The notes below the pieces were generated by a model. It worked only from the letters and a program-made list of their open reading frames with translations, was not told the DNA's origin and did not search any database. The position numbers and the translations under genes were made by a program. From the NCBI RefSeq assembly GCF_002906575.1, contig NZ_CP026311.1:62001-126000 (forward strand): a stretch of DNA of 64,000 bases, read 5' to 3'. The stretch comes from Salinigranum rubrum (GTDB taxonomy: Archaea; Halobacteriota; Halobacteria; Halobacteriales; Haloferacaceae). Positions 26,766-36,159 of the stretch are shown here, one piece after another (position 1 is the stretch's first letter; each line of letters starts with the position of its first letter).

Positions 26766-26996
26766 GTGACATCAGCACAGTCCAATTCGGAGCCTCGATT
26801 GCTATCCCGAATCGTAGTGACGTGGGTTGAGCTCACGGTTGTCGGGTTTGGAGGAGGTGCAATTGGTACATCGATTGGTGGTCCAGCAGGGTTGATTATT
26901 TATTTCATCACAACCCTCGTCTCAGTTGGAATCCTCTTCTACAACATGAACGAACTCATCAAACAGTGGGTTGCTCCCGATGGAGACACCACGTAG
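26766..26996 (+). CDS. short membrane protein downstream of cydAB
   Basis: 76 residues from a GTG start. Two hydrophobic segments (VELTVVGFGGGAIGTSIGG and GLIIYFITTLVSVGILFY) are followed by NMNELIKQWVAP. It is in the same orientation as cydAB, 93 bases downstream, so it may be an accessory or an unrelated small gene. No family is recognised. Confidence 0.5.
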   Translation: MTSAQSNSEPRLLSRIVVTWVELTVVGFGGGAIGTSIGGPAGLIIYFITTLVSVGILFYNMNELIKQWVAPDGDTT

Positions 26997-27066
26997 TGTC
27001 GGTGTGTGGCGAGTTCAGTTACGCGAAGGGAGTAGGCTTAACTGGATTCGCTAGCAATTACAAGAT

Positions 27067-27141
27067 GTTCCGTTAGTGTAGCTCGGCCAATCATCTCGGC
27101 GTCTCACGCCGAGGACCGAGGTTCAAATCCTCGACGGAGCA
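27067..27141 (+). tRNA. tRNA-Glu (anticodon CTC)
   Basis: 75 bases. The acceptor stem GTTCCGT pairs with ACGGAGC (one G-T wobble), followed by discriminator A at 27141. The anticodon stem TCGGC/GCCGA encloses the loop GTCTCAC with anticodon CTC. The T arm CGAGG-TTCAAAT-CCTCG is perfect. CCA is not encoded. The layout matches haloarchaeal tRNA-Glu. A tRNA gene inside a region rich in mobile elements is a possible integration site. Confidence 0.92.
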
Positions 27142-27269
27142 TCCCTGATCCGTTCCACTGCTCTTCTCATACCCCTGATAGATGTCTACCGCACAACAAG
27201 GAACCGAGGAACACATTTTAACCCGCTATACCTCCGTAGAGATCGGTACAATCACCAGCCCATGTCTGA

Positions 27270-27602
27270 TTTGTTCTTGCCACCGCCACGGTCGTATACA
27301 GCTGGCCACCGGCTGTACTCGGATGGTTTGTATCCGGCTTACTCGGAATTCTTGTCGCAGTAGCTTCCGGCCGGACATCAGCAGTCAAGCCCAGTCTCAT
27401 CAAGTGGCCCCGGCCTGAGTCAAGAGGTGATTTAGCGGTGAATGCGATCGCATACAACGGCGTTTTGATTATCGGAACCGTACTTGGACAGATCATGTGG
27501 ACAGCATCAAATAGTCTCCTACTCGCTGCAGGGATTGGAGCCGTTCTTCCGGTCTGGTTCCTCAAGCATATACAGTTCCTCGTGTTTCTGGACGGCGAGT
27601 GA
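27270..27602 (+). pseudogene. remnant of a membrane protein lacking a start codon
   Basis: A frame open for 110 codons to TGA 27600-27602 with good membrane character (WPPAVLGWFVSGLLGILVAV, YNGVLIIGTVLGQIMW, LLAAGIGAVLPVWFLKHI) but no usable start after the in-frame TGA at 27267. A different frame starting at 27182 precedes it. Probably a frameshifted or 5'-truncated gene. The remaining 27142-27269 and 27603-27730 show nothing convincing. Confidence 0.35.
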
Positions 27603-27730
27603 ATTCACTGTGCCGGTCATACTTTCGGAGGAGGATATTTCCACACCCAGCATGATCCAACGACAGTCAAATCCAGGATGTAAGAAGTGAATCAGTCAGG
27701 TAGAAGTGGCTCCCTGTCCAAGACTGAATA

Positions 27731-28941
27731 ATGTCTCCGGAAGAGCGTCCACCACGGGAGGAAACCCCCCGTGGACAGACCTCTCGAATCGGATCTATTC
27801 GGCCACTCTCTGTACTTCTCGCAGCGATTGTTACGCTCACTCAGGTTCCCGTCGCGTCCGCCCACGGTACAACCGGAAGCGGTGGACTCTCGCAAGGACA
27901 CGGTGTCATTCTTGCTCTCGTCGGTGCCGTTATCCTCGGCGGATTCATCCTTCTCAAACGGACGGATCGTATCACGCCAACAACGGCTCTGTACGGCGTA
28001 TTCGTTGGGATCGCAATCACTGCACTCGGAGCTGTTCTCTTCGAAGGACTCTCGCCGGATCCGACATATACTGCGAGTTCGATGCCGTTCCCCGAGCGTG
28101 GTATCAGCCACTGGCGCTGCTGAGTGGCTTGGGCATCATGGTCGCGAGCTTCGTCGTTGGGTGGCTCCGCTGGCCATCCCGTCCACGGTACACGTTCCTC
28201 GGCATCCTCATGGGATTGTGGATCTCGTACCCCTACCTTCTCCCAGAACTGGCAGGGGATACACATCCACTTGGGTACGCTATCGTCCTCGGAACGCCAA
28301 TTCTGATTGGCTATGTCATCTGGAAGGACGCAGGGGGTGTCATTCGCGCAGTCATGCGTGATCCGGTTGCGCGTCGCTTCGGCATCGGCGTCGGTGTCGT
28401 GTTAGCGCTCTTTTTTGTTACCGTGACGGGCTACCTCTCGTTTTTCCCCGAGGAAGGATTCCCCCAGAAGGTGACGGTCGTCGTTCTGCCCGCAATCTAT
28501 CAGCTGGTATCGTGGCCCACCCTCGAAATCGCGATTCCGCATCTCCCGCTCATACATATCCCGTTCTTCCTGGCCCTGTCACCTGGCCAGGTCATCGTCG
28601 TCGGGATGCTGAGCGCACTCATCGGGCTGAACGCCGCTCTCATTGCTCGTCACTGGCGCGTCGAGGAACGAGCCGGCATGACCGAAGGGACCGCCGGAAG
28701 TGCTGCAATCGTCGGGACGTGTACCTGTGGGTGCTGTGGGCCACTCGTCGCAAAGATCGCGGTACTTGCTGCCGGGCCATCGATTGCCGCCCCCCTCTAC
28801 TGGGTGTTCGTCGATTCGGCCTCGCCGCTCAGTGCAGTATTCATCGTCGGGAGCCTGCTTCTGTTTACTGGCAGTCTGCTCTACTCGGTCCAAACAGCCC
28901 GACAGCCCGATCAATCGGCTGCCATCATCCCGGCCGACTGA
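27731..28941 (+). pseudogene. multi-helix membrane protein split by a one-base frameshift
   Basis: The ATG at 27731 gives a signal-peptide-like head (PLSVLLAAIVTLTQVPVASAHG) and two helices, ending at 28123. The other frame takes over with RAWYQPLALLSGLGIMVASF and continues with about six more helices and a CTCGCCGPL cysteine cluster to 28941. Adding one C to CCCC at 28090-28093 joins them into one protein of about 403 residues. The function is unknown. The cysteines and neighbouring copper-type ATPase suggest a metal or redox link (inference). Confidence 0.6.
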
Positions 28942-28989
28942 AATGCCGGATCTGCCGTGAGAACGGGGGTTGAGCGAACGTCTCACAAT

Positions 28990-29172
28990 ATGAAGGGGCA
29001 ACGTCGACAGTACGTGTTTTTGGGACTAGCAGCGGTACTGATCGTTGTCGGCACACTCGGAACCGGCTTCCTCCCGTCGACCCCGTTCTACCAAATCCTC
29101 TCTGGAGGCATCATCGTCGCGGGCTTTGCGGTCGGGTACGCGGGCCTCGGTACCTTCGAATTTCTCGAATGA
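28990..29172 (+). CDS. short two-helix membrane protein
   Basis: 60 residues from the ATG at 28990 (MKGQRRQYVFLGLAAVLIVV), with a second segment GGIIVAGFAVGYAGLGTF. An upstream GTG at 28957 would add 11 residues. It follows the multi-helix gene closely and converges with the P-type ATPase. No family is known to me. Confidence 0.5.
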   Translation: MKGQRRQYVFLGLAAVLIVVGTLGTGFLPSTPFYQILSGGIIVAGFAVGYAGLGTFEFLE

Positions 29173-29235
29173 TTCGATAGGAACCGTCTTCACCCGGCTA
29201 CAGCAGGAATCTACCGCTTCGCGGGGTTGGAGTCG

Positions 29236-31770
29236 CTACTCGGTAAGCAGGGCTCGAAACGAATTCGCCGCGAGAAGACCACCGGTCGCCACGACTGCTC
29301 CCATCGCGAACACTGGATTGAGCAACCCCGTCGCCGCAAGAGGGATCGTGATCCCATTATAGAGCAGTGCTAGCCCGTTGTTCTGTTTCACACGTCGACG
29401 AGCCGCATCTGCGAGGTCGAACGTCGTCTCCACCGCCGCAAGGTCGTCATCGACGATAGAAATATCCGCGGCATCGGAAGCGAGCGCGGTCCCACCGCCG
29501 AGCGAGATACCCAGATCGGCCGTCGCAAGGGCCGGAGCATCGTTCGTTCCATCACCGACCATCGCGACCTGTCCACGGGACTGTAGCCGCCGAATCGTCG
29601 CAGTCTTGCCCGCCGGCGGAACCCCTGCAAACACGTGGTCGACTCCGGGGTGAGTGCCGAGGAAGTCAGTGGCGGCCTCGTCATCGCCAGTCAGGACGAC
29701 GATCTCCATGTCACGAGCACTCAACTGCGTGAGCGTGTCGTCCCAGCCCGCTCGTGGCTCGTCGCCCACGACGATGACACCCTCCGCACGACCATCACGA
29801 CCGACGATGACCGGAAGCCGCCCGACGTCACGAGCAGCTGTCGCCCGGGTTTCGATGCTGTCGCTCACCGACCACTCCAGATCCGTAAAGAGATCAAGAT
29901 TGCCCACGAGAACTCGCGTATCGTCAACAACCCCTTCGACGCCGGTCGCGTGGCTCGTGAACTCTGAGATGCGCCCTGCTCGCTCGCGGTCGTCCTCATT
30001 CGCGATCCCACCATCGGCTCTGGGATCCTCGCCGGCTTGCTCCTCTTGAGCGAATGCGGTCACGATCGCGTCCGCCGCCGGATGCGATGCTCGCTGCTCC
30101 AGGTCTGCGACGGCGGCCAACAGATCTGCCGGTGCATCCGCCTCAAGAACTTCCATCCGACCGGTCGTGATGGTGCCTGTCTTGTCGAAGACGACGACGT
30201 CGACGTTCCGAAGCCGCTCGAAGACGGTTTCGTCGAACACGACGATGCCGCGGTCTACTGCCTCCTCGATACTCGTTGCGACGGAGAGGGGCGTCGCGAG
30301 CCCGAGTGCCCATGGACACCCGACCAAGAGCACTGACAACGCCGTCAGGACGGCGATCGGGACGCCAGCCCCCTCCACGAGTGACCAGCCGCCGGCGAGA
30401 ACAGCCCCACCCACGACGACTGGAATGACGAACGACGCGAACCGGTCGGCCTGTCGCTGGACGCCGTGGTCCCCACTCTGGAGATTCCAGACCGACGTGA
30501 TGAGGCGGTCGATACTGCTGGATGCACTGTCACTCACCGTGAGGACAGCGGCGCCGTTCGTGACGACCGCGCCGCCGACGAGGTCGTCACCCGCTCGCTT
30601 CAGCACCGGGAGCGATTCGCCCGTCACGACCGCCTCGTCTACCGTACACTCGCCCTCGGCAAGGACTCCATCGACCGGGATACGTTCGCCCTCACGGACG
30701 AGCACGCTCTCTCCTGGTTCGAAATCGCTCACGTCGACCGTCGTCGTGGTCCCATCGGCGTCATATCGTCGGGCGTCAGTAACCCGCGAGATGGTGAGGT
30801 CCGTCAGGCAGTCCATCGCCCGCTGCTTGCTCAGTGATTCGTAGAAGATCGCAGCGACCACACTCGCGGCAACCACGATCGTCAGGTCGTAGAAGACGTC
30901 GATCCGCCCGAGGAGAAACGCGATCGTGCTGTACACGTAGGCACTCACGACGGGGAGTGCGACGAGCAGATCCGTATTCGGCTGTCGCATCTTCAGACTG
31001 ACATACGCACCCTGTAAAAGCGGAAGGCCGGTGAACACTAGGACCACACCCGTCAGGACAAGAAAGAGCGGCAAGATCAACAGGCCATCTCCACCGCCAA
31101 TCCCGGATGCACTCGCGTATATGTCTAGCGTCCCATCGCCGAAGAACGACGAGAGCTGCGCTGGATAGAGGAGCACCGCGTACGGCAGGAGCATGAACGT
31201 CCCGAAAATAACGCCCGCTGCGTAGCGAAACCCGAGCACTTCGTCGATGTCTCGGCCACCTGTCTCGTCTTGCTGCCGCGACTGGCCAACAGCAGTTATC
31301 GGACTATCACGACCACCGTCACGACGCGTCGCCGTATAGCCCAGCGGGCTCAGCGCGTTACAGAGGTCGTCCACCGAGATGCTCGTGGGATCGTACTCGA
31401 CGCGGATCGTCTCGGTTACGTAGCTCGCTGCAGCGTGGGTGACGCCCGCACGGTCTTCGGCAATCGATTCCAGAAAGGCTTCACACGTCGCACAGTGCAT
31501 CCCATCTACCTGGAGAAAGACCCGTGACTCGGCCCGCTCTCCGAGTGTGTTTGGTTCGCGTTCACCAGCGTCACCGTCAGTGTCGATTCCGCCCGTGGGT
31601 CCGTGTATCGTCTCCGAGCGACTGGAACGCTCCTCGTCACCGAGGACGCGTTGGACATCCCGACACCCCGTAGAACAATAGACGCCGCCGTCTTCAGCCG
31701 CGACTCGATCATTGGGGACGACGCCACCACAGAGCGTGCACGTGGTAGGTGAAGAATGAGATGGAGGCAT
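29236..31770 (-). CDS. P1B heavy-metal ATPase with CPW membrane motif, FixI/CcoI-like N-terminus
   Basis: 844 residues. The N-terminus has CTLCGG...YCSTGC (C11, C14, C32, C36), as in the metal-binding domain of FixI/CcoI-type ATPases, then one HMA domain with MHCATC (C93/C96). The DKTGTITTG phosphorylation motif and GDGTNDAPAL are intact. The membrane motif reads GCPWALGLATP, so the second Cys of the usual CPC is Trp. The N-terminal layout suggests copper delivery to an oxidase rather than bulk efflux, but the altered site makes the cargo uncertain. Confidence 0.85.
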   Translation of the reverse strand: MPPSHSSPTTCTLCGGVVPNDRVAAEDGGVYCSTGCRDVQRVLGDEERSSRSETIHGPTGGIDTDGDAGEREPNTLGERAESRVFLQVDGMHCATCEAFLESIAEDRAGVTHAAASYVTETIRVEYDPTSISVDDLCNALSPLGYTATRRDGGRDSPITAVGQSRQQDETGGRDIDEVLGFRYAAGVIFGTFMLLPYAVLLYPAQLSSFFGDGTLDIYASASGIGGGDGLLILPLFLVLTGVVLVFTGLPLLQGAYVSLKMRQPNTDLLVALPVVSAYVYSTIAFLLGRIDVFYDLTIVVAASVVAAIFYESLSKQRAMDCLTDLTISRVTDARRYDADGTTTTVDVSDFEPGESVLVREGERIPVDGVLAEGECTVDEAVVTGESLPVLKRAGDDLVGGAVVTNGAAVLTVSDSASSSIDRLITSVWNLQSGDHGVQRQADRFASFVIPVVVGGAVLAGGWSLVEGAGVPIAVLTALSVLLVGCPWALGLATPLSVATSIEEAVDRGIVVFDETVFERLRNVDVVVFDKTGTITTGRMEVLEADAPADLLAAVADLEQRASHPAADAIVTAFAQEEQAGEDPRADGGIANEDDRERAGRISEFTSHATGVEGVVDDTRVLVGNLDLFTDLEWSVSDSIETRATAARDVGRLPVIVGRDGRAEGVIVVGDEPRAGWDDTLTQLSARDMEIVVLTGDDEAATDFLGTHPGVDHVFAGVPPAGKTATIRRLQSRGQVAMVGDGTNDAPALATADLGISLGGGTALASDAADISIVDDDLAAVETTFDLADAARRRVKQNNGLALLYNGITIPLAATGLLNPVFAMGAVVATGGLLAANSFRALLTE

Positions 31771-31894
31771 AGCTGATCACCACCGGCGAGAAGAGGTACA
31801 GCATCGACCGCGGAACATGGGTACCGACCTCAGTCGAACGGCCATTACTGGCGGTACAGATGCATCGATATTAATGCTGTTCGGAGAAGCCGCT

Positions 31895-32305
31895 TCAATC
31901 CAGAGACTTCTCGGAGAGTTCCGGTTGGAGGAACATGACGTTCACGCGGCCGACCGCATCGAAATCCCGGAGTCGGTACACTAATTCCCGGATTCGTGCT
32001 GCTGAACCTTGACAGAAGATCGTCTCGAGACACCACTCCCCCTGGTGCATGTGTTGCGTTGTGCTGATGACATCCTCGAATTCGTGCTGGACGGTATGGA
32101 GCTGGCCGATGACGAGAGTGTGCTCGTAATCGAACGCCAGTGCCGCGACTGCGGGGCCTTCTAAGCCTTCGAGCTCCGTATGGCGCTCGATGTATTCGTG
32201 AATCGCCTCGCGGACGGCACGGGAGCGCGATTCTAATTCTTCCTCTTGCCACGTCGCATCGAACGACTCGAGAACCTCTTGAGGGATATTCAGACTCGTT
32301 CTCAT
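31895..32305 (-). CDS. NikR-like ribbon-helix-helix metalloregulator
   Basis: 136 residues from the ATG at 32305 (MRTSLNIPQEVLESF). The N-terminal ribbon-helix-helix is followed by an ACT-like domain. H74, H85, H87 and C92 (GQLHTVQHEF...QHMHQGEWC) match the spacing of the nickel-binding H-x10-H-x-H-x(4-5)-C set of NikR. It is divergent from the NicO-type exporter with a 101-base shared region, so it probably controls that gene in response to nickel or cobalt. Confidence 0.85.
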   Translation of the reverse strand: MRTSLNIPQEVLESFDATWQEEELESRSRAVREAIHEYIERHTELEGLEGPAVAALAFDYEHTLVIGQLHTVQHEFEDVISTTQHMHQGEWCLETIFCQGSAARIRELVYRLRDFDAVGRVNVMFLQPELSEKSLD

Positions 32306-32406
32306 ACGGAAGCCATAGACGGCGCTCCTCAAGAGTATCATTATTACGCACACCCGGATCGGACCATAACAACCTGTATGAATCAGTCAGTACCCTTATC
32401 GAGTAT

Positions 32407-33234
32407 ATGGCGAACGGAGTTCTCGGACTCGCACTCGGGGCAAGTGCTCTCGGTCTCACTCACGGACTCGCCCCGGGCCACGGATGGGCGATCGCGGCGA
32501 GTTACGCGCTCGACAAGCCGAACAAATGGTTCTACGCGGCCGCATCGAGCCTCATTCTCGGTATCGGACATCTCATCAGTAGCATCGCGATGGTGCTCGT
32601 GTACTTCTGGGCACTCTCGTATTTCGGCCTCACCCAGATTCCCTGGATGAACTACGTCGCCGGGACGTTACTCATCGCCCTCGGGATCTGGCAATACTTC
32701 AATGGACACGACCATGCTGCCCCGGATCACGGTGACGACCACAGTGGCCATCACGACCACAATGATCACGCTCACGAGGGCCACGACCACGATCACACCC
32801 ATCACAGTCACAACGATGCTCACGCCTCCGACCACCATCACGACCACGGCGACGAGAGCCAAGGATGGATTGCTCGAGTCCGGCGAATAGTTCCGTTCGT
32901 GGGCCACTCCGACCATTCACATTCCCACGATCACATCGATGAGACGGCAGATCGTGGGCTCTACGGAATGGCAGCTCTCGCGTTCGCCCTCGGGTTCACG
33001 CACAACGAGGAGTTCGATATCATCGCGATTTGCACCGGTTCGACCTATTGTCTCGAGCTGATGCTCCTCTACTCGCTGGCCGTCATCACGTCACTCGTCG
33101 GTGTGACGCTGGTACTCGTGGCTGGTTACCAGCGATACGAAGACCGCCTCGAAGACTACGCAGAATACCTGCCAGCGTTCACCGCCACAATTCTCATCGT
33201 TATGGGATTCGGGTTCATCCTGGGCATCTTCTAA
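32407..33234 (+). CDS. NicO/RcnA-type nickel-cobalt exporter
   Basis: 275 residues from the ATG at 32407; upstream open frame is non-coding. HGLAPGHGWAIAASYAL in helix 1-2 is the NicO signature (HxxxPGH). A long central loop (about residues 98-180) is extremely His/Asp-rich with many HDH repeats, as in RcnA. The C-terminal half, ALGFTHNEEFDIIAICTG and following helices, completes six to seven membrane segments. It is divergent from the NikR-like regulator. Confidence 0.85.
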   Translation: MANGVLGLALGASALGLTHGLAPGHGWAIAASYALDKPNKWFYAAASSLILGIGHLISSIAMVLVYFWALSYFGLTQIPWMNYVAGTLLIALGIWQYFNGHDHAAPDHGDDHSGHHDHNDHAHEGHDHDHTHHSHNDAHASDHHHDHGDESQGWIARVRRIVPFVGHSDHSHSHDHIDETADRGLYGMAALAFALGFTHNEEFDIIAICTGSTYCLELMLLYSLAVITSLVGVTLVLVAGYQRYEDRLEDYAEYLPAFTATILIVMGFGFILGIF

Positions 33235-33311
33235 CCAGCTGAGAGCTTTCCCGGTATTGGGAGGCCAGATTTCTCACGTCGGGGATAGATCTCTCTCTAC
33301 ACTAACGGTCC

Positions 33312-33905
33312 CTACGAGCGAAGGAGATCTTTCAGCGACTCCAGGCTGAAGAATCGAGGCGTCTGTTCACAGTATTCGACATAGGTCTCGCCGTATTGGT
33401 CACGCAGCCATGGCTCTTCAGCGTACGGGAACAATACGTAGATGACGATGGTCAATATGCCGTGGATGGCGAGTTTCCACGAGTTCGTCGCGAGAATTGT
33501 GCCGACGACGAACGGGATGAATCCCACACTCTGCGGATTTCGGGTGTACTCATAAATGCCGTCAGTACGGAGCTCACCTTCTCGCCCGCTGCTCTCCATC
33601 CATCCGAGTTCGAAGAGCGCGGAAAGGGCAAATCCCATCCCAAGCGTTGCGATAACACCTCCAGCAAGCTTGCTTCGAAGACTATCGAACACGAACGGAT
33701 CGCGGTCAAGTGTAGCCAGCACAGGGAACCCAGCAAACACGACCGAGAGTGCAGACCAATTGAACCACCACCTCCACGAATGCTCACCGATCGGCCACAC
33801 GCGGTAGTCGGGACGGAGGGCACTCACGATATATCCGACGATTAAGCTGACATCCGCGATGACGGTCGCGAGGAGAGCGCGATCTGCACACGAGGACATA
33901 GTCAA
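33312..33905 (-). CDS. isoprenylcysteine/phospholipid (PEMT/ICMT-like) membrane methyltransferase
   Basis: 197 residues with about five helices. The C-terminal pattern GIYEYTRNPQSVGFI...FPYAEEPWLRDQYGETYVEYCEQTPRFF contains the RxP...EE...YxxY signature of PEMT/ICMT-family SAM-dependent methyltransferases. The substrate is unknown; in haloarchaea it could be a lipid or a quinone-like compound. It lies at the left edge of the mobile-element block. Confidence 0.75.
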   Translation of the reverse strand: MTMSSCADRALLATVIADVSLIVGYIVSALRPDYRVWPIGEHSWRWWFNWSALSVVFAGFPVLATLDRDPFVFDSLRSKLAGGVIATLGMGFALSALFELGWMESSGREGELRTDGIYEYTRNPQSVGFIPFVVGTILATNSWKLAIHGILTIVIYVLFPYAEEPWLRDQYGETYVEYCEQTPRFFSLESLKDLLRS

Positions 33906-33997
33906 TTGTTTTGCAAAGAGTCAGATAAATCCCACCCAGATGATGAGAACAACGCAGTTCCCGGCAGCTCACTAGCGGGCTACGGCTCCCAACGGCA

Positions 33998-34483
33998 TTA
34001 ATCGACGATACGATCCACATCTTGGAGGGCCTCAGTCGCCACATCCCCGAGTTCCCCAGCCTCAATATGTGAGTACCGCTCGTGAACCCATCACGGCACT
34101 CCCCGATGTCATCCGGTTGTAGCCCTCGGTTAGCAGGCTCGTCTTACGTGTGTCGCAAGTGTCCGCTGATCGAACGTCGGGAACACTGGCCAATGGTTCA
34201 CTGGTGAATCCATCAGTTTCGATAGCTCCGTAGTGTAAGATGACCGGGTCGGGGACACTGGCAGCGTCCCATTGCTGTTTCTTGCGGTAGATGTCCATAC
34301 TCCTCTGTCGATGGAGAGGAGCTCCCAGCGGACACCGCTCCGGCGCGGGTTGTTCGGACCTCGGAAGAGTTTCCCCCCCACTGACAGCAGTGTACGCAAG
34401 AACGAACACAAGAGGCAGGTCAGGAGCCGTCTTCAACGAATCGAAGTGGGCTCGCAGCTTAGTGATATCGTGATCGGCCATCA
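33998..34483 (-). pseudogene. shattered tyrosine recombinase (integrase)
   Basis: Pieces of a haloarchaeal integrase appear in order but in changing frames: VFVLAYTAV, NNPRRSGVRWE, YRKKQQWDAASVPDP, HWPVFPTFDQ, SLLTEGY and finally ERYSHIEAGELGDVA, which holds the likely nucleophilic Tyr, ending at TAA 33998-34000. Most of the catalytic domain between the last two pieces (R...HxxR region) is missing. Multiple frameshifts plus an internal deletion show real decay. It marks the left edge of the 34-51 kb block. Confidence 0.75.
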
Positions 34484-34513
34484 GGAGGGGAGAATCGCGG
34501 TGGTCACGTCGAG

Positions 34514-35098
34514 TTAGTAGTGGACGTCGACAGGTGTGACGAACCACTCCTTGTCGTCATCGGTGTCGTCGATCGCGATGGTTTCGAGGAGATTGCGGTA
34601 TTCCGAGGGGGTGCGAATGGCCGTTCCATACTCGTCGTACAGGTAGTACATCGGGCCGCTGAATTCCCCGACGCCGTACATCGCGTACCGGATATCGCCG
34701 GTGTACGTGTCGATGTAGTCGTCTTCGTCGGTTGCGAGCCCGAGTGGATTCCAGGGCTCGACACTGGCTTCGACGCTCGCACCTTCGAGGATTTCTTCAT
34801 CGGAGAGTTGCTCGAAGCCGGCGCGGATGACGGCGAGTTTCCGTGAGAGTTCCTTCATCGTCGAGTGCCACGCCTCCTCGATGAGTCCGTTCCCGGTGTC
34901 GCTGTCTGCGGGGACGGAACCGACGTCTCGGAGTATTTGGGGGAGAGAGTCGCTCCATCGACCACCGTCGGTCATGAGCGTGCCGTAGTCGAATGTGGGA
35001 TACAGTGGGGCGTCGTAGCCATCGAAGAGGCCACGAGCGATTCCGGTTGCGTCCTCGGCGCAGTGGGCCTGCGAGACGACGCGGATGAGCATGTGCAT
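34514..35098 (-). CDS. hypothetical protein of the mobile block
   Basis: 194 residues, acidic. No known domain. The C-terminal MYYLYDEYGTAIRTPSEYRNLL...WFVTPVDVHY resembles the end of the protein at 40606-41352 (WFYLYDEAGAPVTTASDFVDLL...WIVPGLAY), so the two share a C-terminal module despite lying 6 kb apart. The ATG at 35098 or 35092 could be the start. Confidence 0.65.
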   Translation of the reverse strand: MHMLIRVVSQAHCAEDATGIARGLFDGYDAPLYPTFDYGTLMTDGGRWSDSLPQILRDVGSVPADSDTGNGLIEEAWHSTMKELSRKLAVIRAGFEQLSDEEILEGASVEASVEPWNPLGLATDEDDYIDTYTGDIRYAMYGVGEFSGPMYYLYDEYGTAIRTPSEYRNLLETIAIDDTDDDKEWFVTPVDVHY

Positions 35099-35140
35099 AG
35101 GGAGCTGGAAGTGGAATTGGGATTGGATTTGAGAGTCGGG

Positions 35141-35374
35141 TCAGGGCGAGATGAAGAACGCTTCATCGTCAGCGCCGATACCGAACAGTGCGCCGGGGCC
35201 GTTTCCTTCGGGGTCCATCGACGGATAGAGGATGGCCCCGGAATCGAGTTCGATGACGGGCGGAGAGTTCCCGCGACGAGCAGTCCAGCCTACGCGTTCG
35301 AGTTCTGTATCGCTCATCTTGCGGATGGCGACGATTCGCTGTCCTTCGATCTGGTCGTCTGTGTTGGGTTCCAT
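35141..35374 (-). CDS. short hypothetical protein
   Basis: 77 residues. The pattern MSDTELERVGW...PPVIELDSGAILYPSMDPEGNGPGALFG recurs, from memory, in small haloarchaeal plasmid proteins. The true start may be the internal Met (MSDTELERVGW) at 35317. The function is unknown. The interval 35375-35597 may contain one further tiny frame but nothing I would call. Confidence 0.6.
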   Translation of the reverse strand: MEPNTDDQIEGQRIVAIRKMSDTELERVGWTARRGNSPPVIELDSGAILYPSMDPEGNGPGALFGIGADDEAFFISP

Positions 35375-35597
35375 TTGGGGATGGCCTCCGCTACGCGGGG
35401 CCGGAAAAATGAGCCCAAATTAGGCGTCGCCGTCGGGGAGATGCACAGTATCGTGGCGGGAGCGGTTGTCTCTCTTGAGATACGGGTGTCGACCGTGAAC
35501 GGGGTCGATGTGCTGTTCCACAGTATCGCGTAGGGGTCGTCAGAACCGAGTTCAGTCCGACAGCGGTTTGTGGCATGGTTGCCGGAACCCTTATCAC

Positions 35598-35613
35598 GAA
35601 TTATCCATAATTC
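35598..35613. promoter_or_regulatory. 16-bp palindrome at the HTH-PIN promoter
   Basis: GAATTAT-CC-ATAATTC: 7-bp arms around CC, ending 9 bases before the ATG at 35623. It overlaps the expected initiation region of a leaderless transcript, so binding would block transcription. A likely autoregulatory operator of the HTH gene. Confidence 0.55.
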
Positions 35614-35622
35614 ACAATTGAG

Positions 35623-36159
35623 ATGGCGCACTCTCCCTCCCGATCGGGCCGACCGCCTATTCAGCAGTTGCAGACGGTCGCTGACCTTCTCGACACCCCA
35701 GCTCTCGCCCGGCTGTATGCCCACATCTTACAACATGGCCCAGTTACCGTGTCTGAGATCGTCGACACGATCGACATCCCCCAAGGGACTGCTTACGATT
35801 ACGTCCAGAACCTCGAAACCGCTGGTCTAGTGGAGAAATCCCGCGAGCAACGTCCCTATGAATACGACGCGGAGGCGATTGCACTCACACTCTCGACGGA
35901 CGGCGAAACCCAGACGATTACCCCTGCCCTTATCGCAGCTGTTGCCCGCCGCGATGAGGACGAGGACATCGATGTCTACATCGAGCGACATGGTCTTGAC
36001 GGCCTCGCTGCCGCCCTTGAGTACGCCTACGAGTACATAAACGGTACAGTCAATCATCGAATCGCGGCTCGGGAACTTGACCTCTCACCGCTCGAGGCCG
36101 AAATCATCCTACAGGCGCTGGAACCAGTCGCCGCTGAATATGCCGACGCGGCTGCATGA
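35623..36159 (+). CDS. winged-helix regulator/antitoxin of an HTH-PIN pair
   Basis: 178 residues. A winged-helix domain (TVADLLDTPALARLYAHIL...TVSEIVDTIDIPQGTAYDYVQNLETAGLVEK) is followed by a helical C-terminus (DUF7437-like, from memory). The stop overlaps the ATG of the PIN gene by 4 bases. Together with the adjacent palindrome this looks like a self-regulated toxin-antitoxin-type module. It is one of only two plus-strand genes in the block. Confidence 0.8.
   Translation: MAHSPSRSGRPPIQQLQTVADLLDTPALARLYAHILQHGPVTVSEIVDTIDIPQGTAYDYVQNLETAGLVEKSREQRPYEYDAEAIALTLSTDGETQTITPALIAAVARRDEDEDIDVYIERHGLDGLAAALEYAYEYINGTVNHRIAARELDLSPLEAEIILQALEPVAAEYADAAA

Noticed and set aside
27706-27740. Start of the broken membrane gene at 27706
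   Set aside because: That frame is Arg/Ser-rich for its first 110 codons. The ATG at 27731 gives a proper signal peptide, so the gene is frameshifted instead.
32303-32380. TCATAC ... GTATGA as a NikR box
   Set aside because: The half sites are about 70 bases apart and one overlaps a start codon; they do not match the usual NikR spacing.
32700-32880. CRISPR-like or satellite repeat
   Set aside because: The repetitive CACGACCA-like DNA encodes the His/Asp-rich loop of the NicO exporter; units are irregular and in frame.
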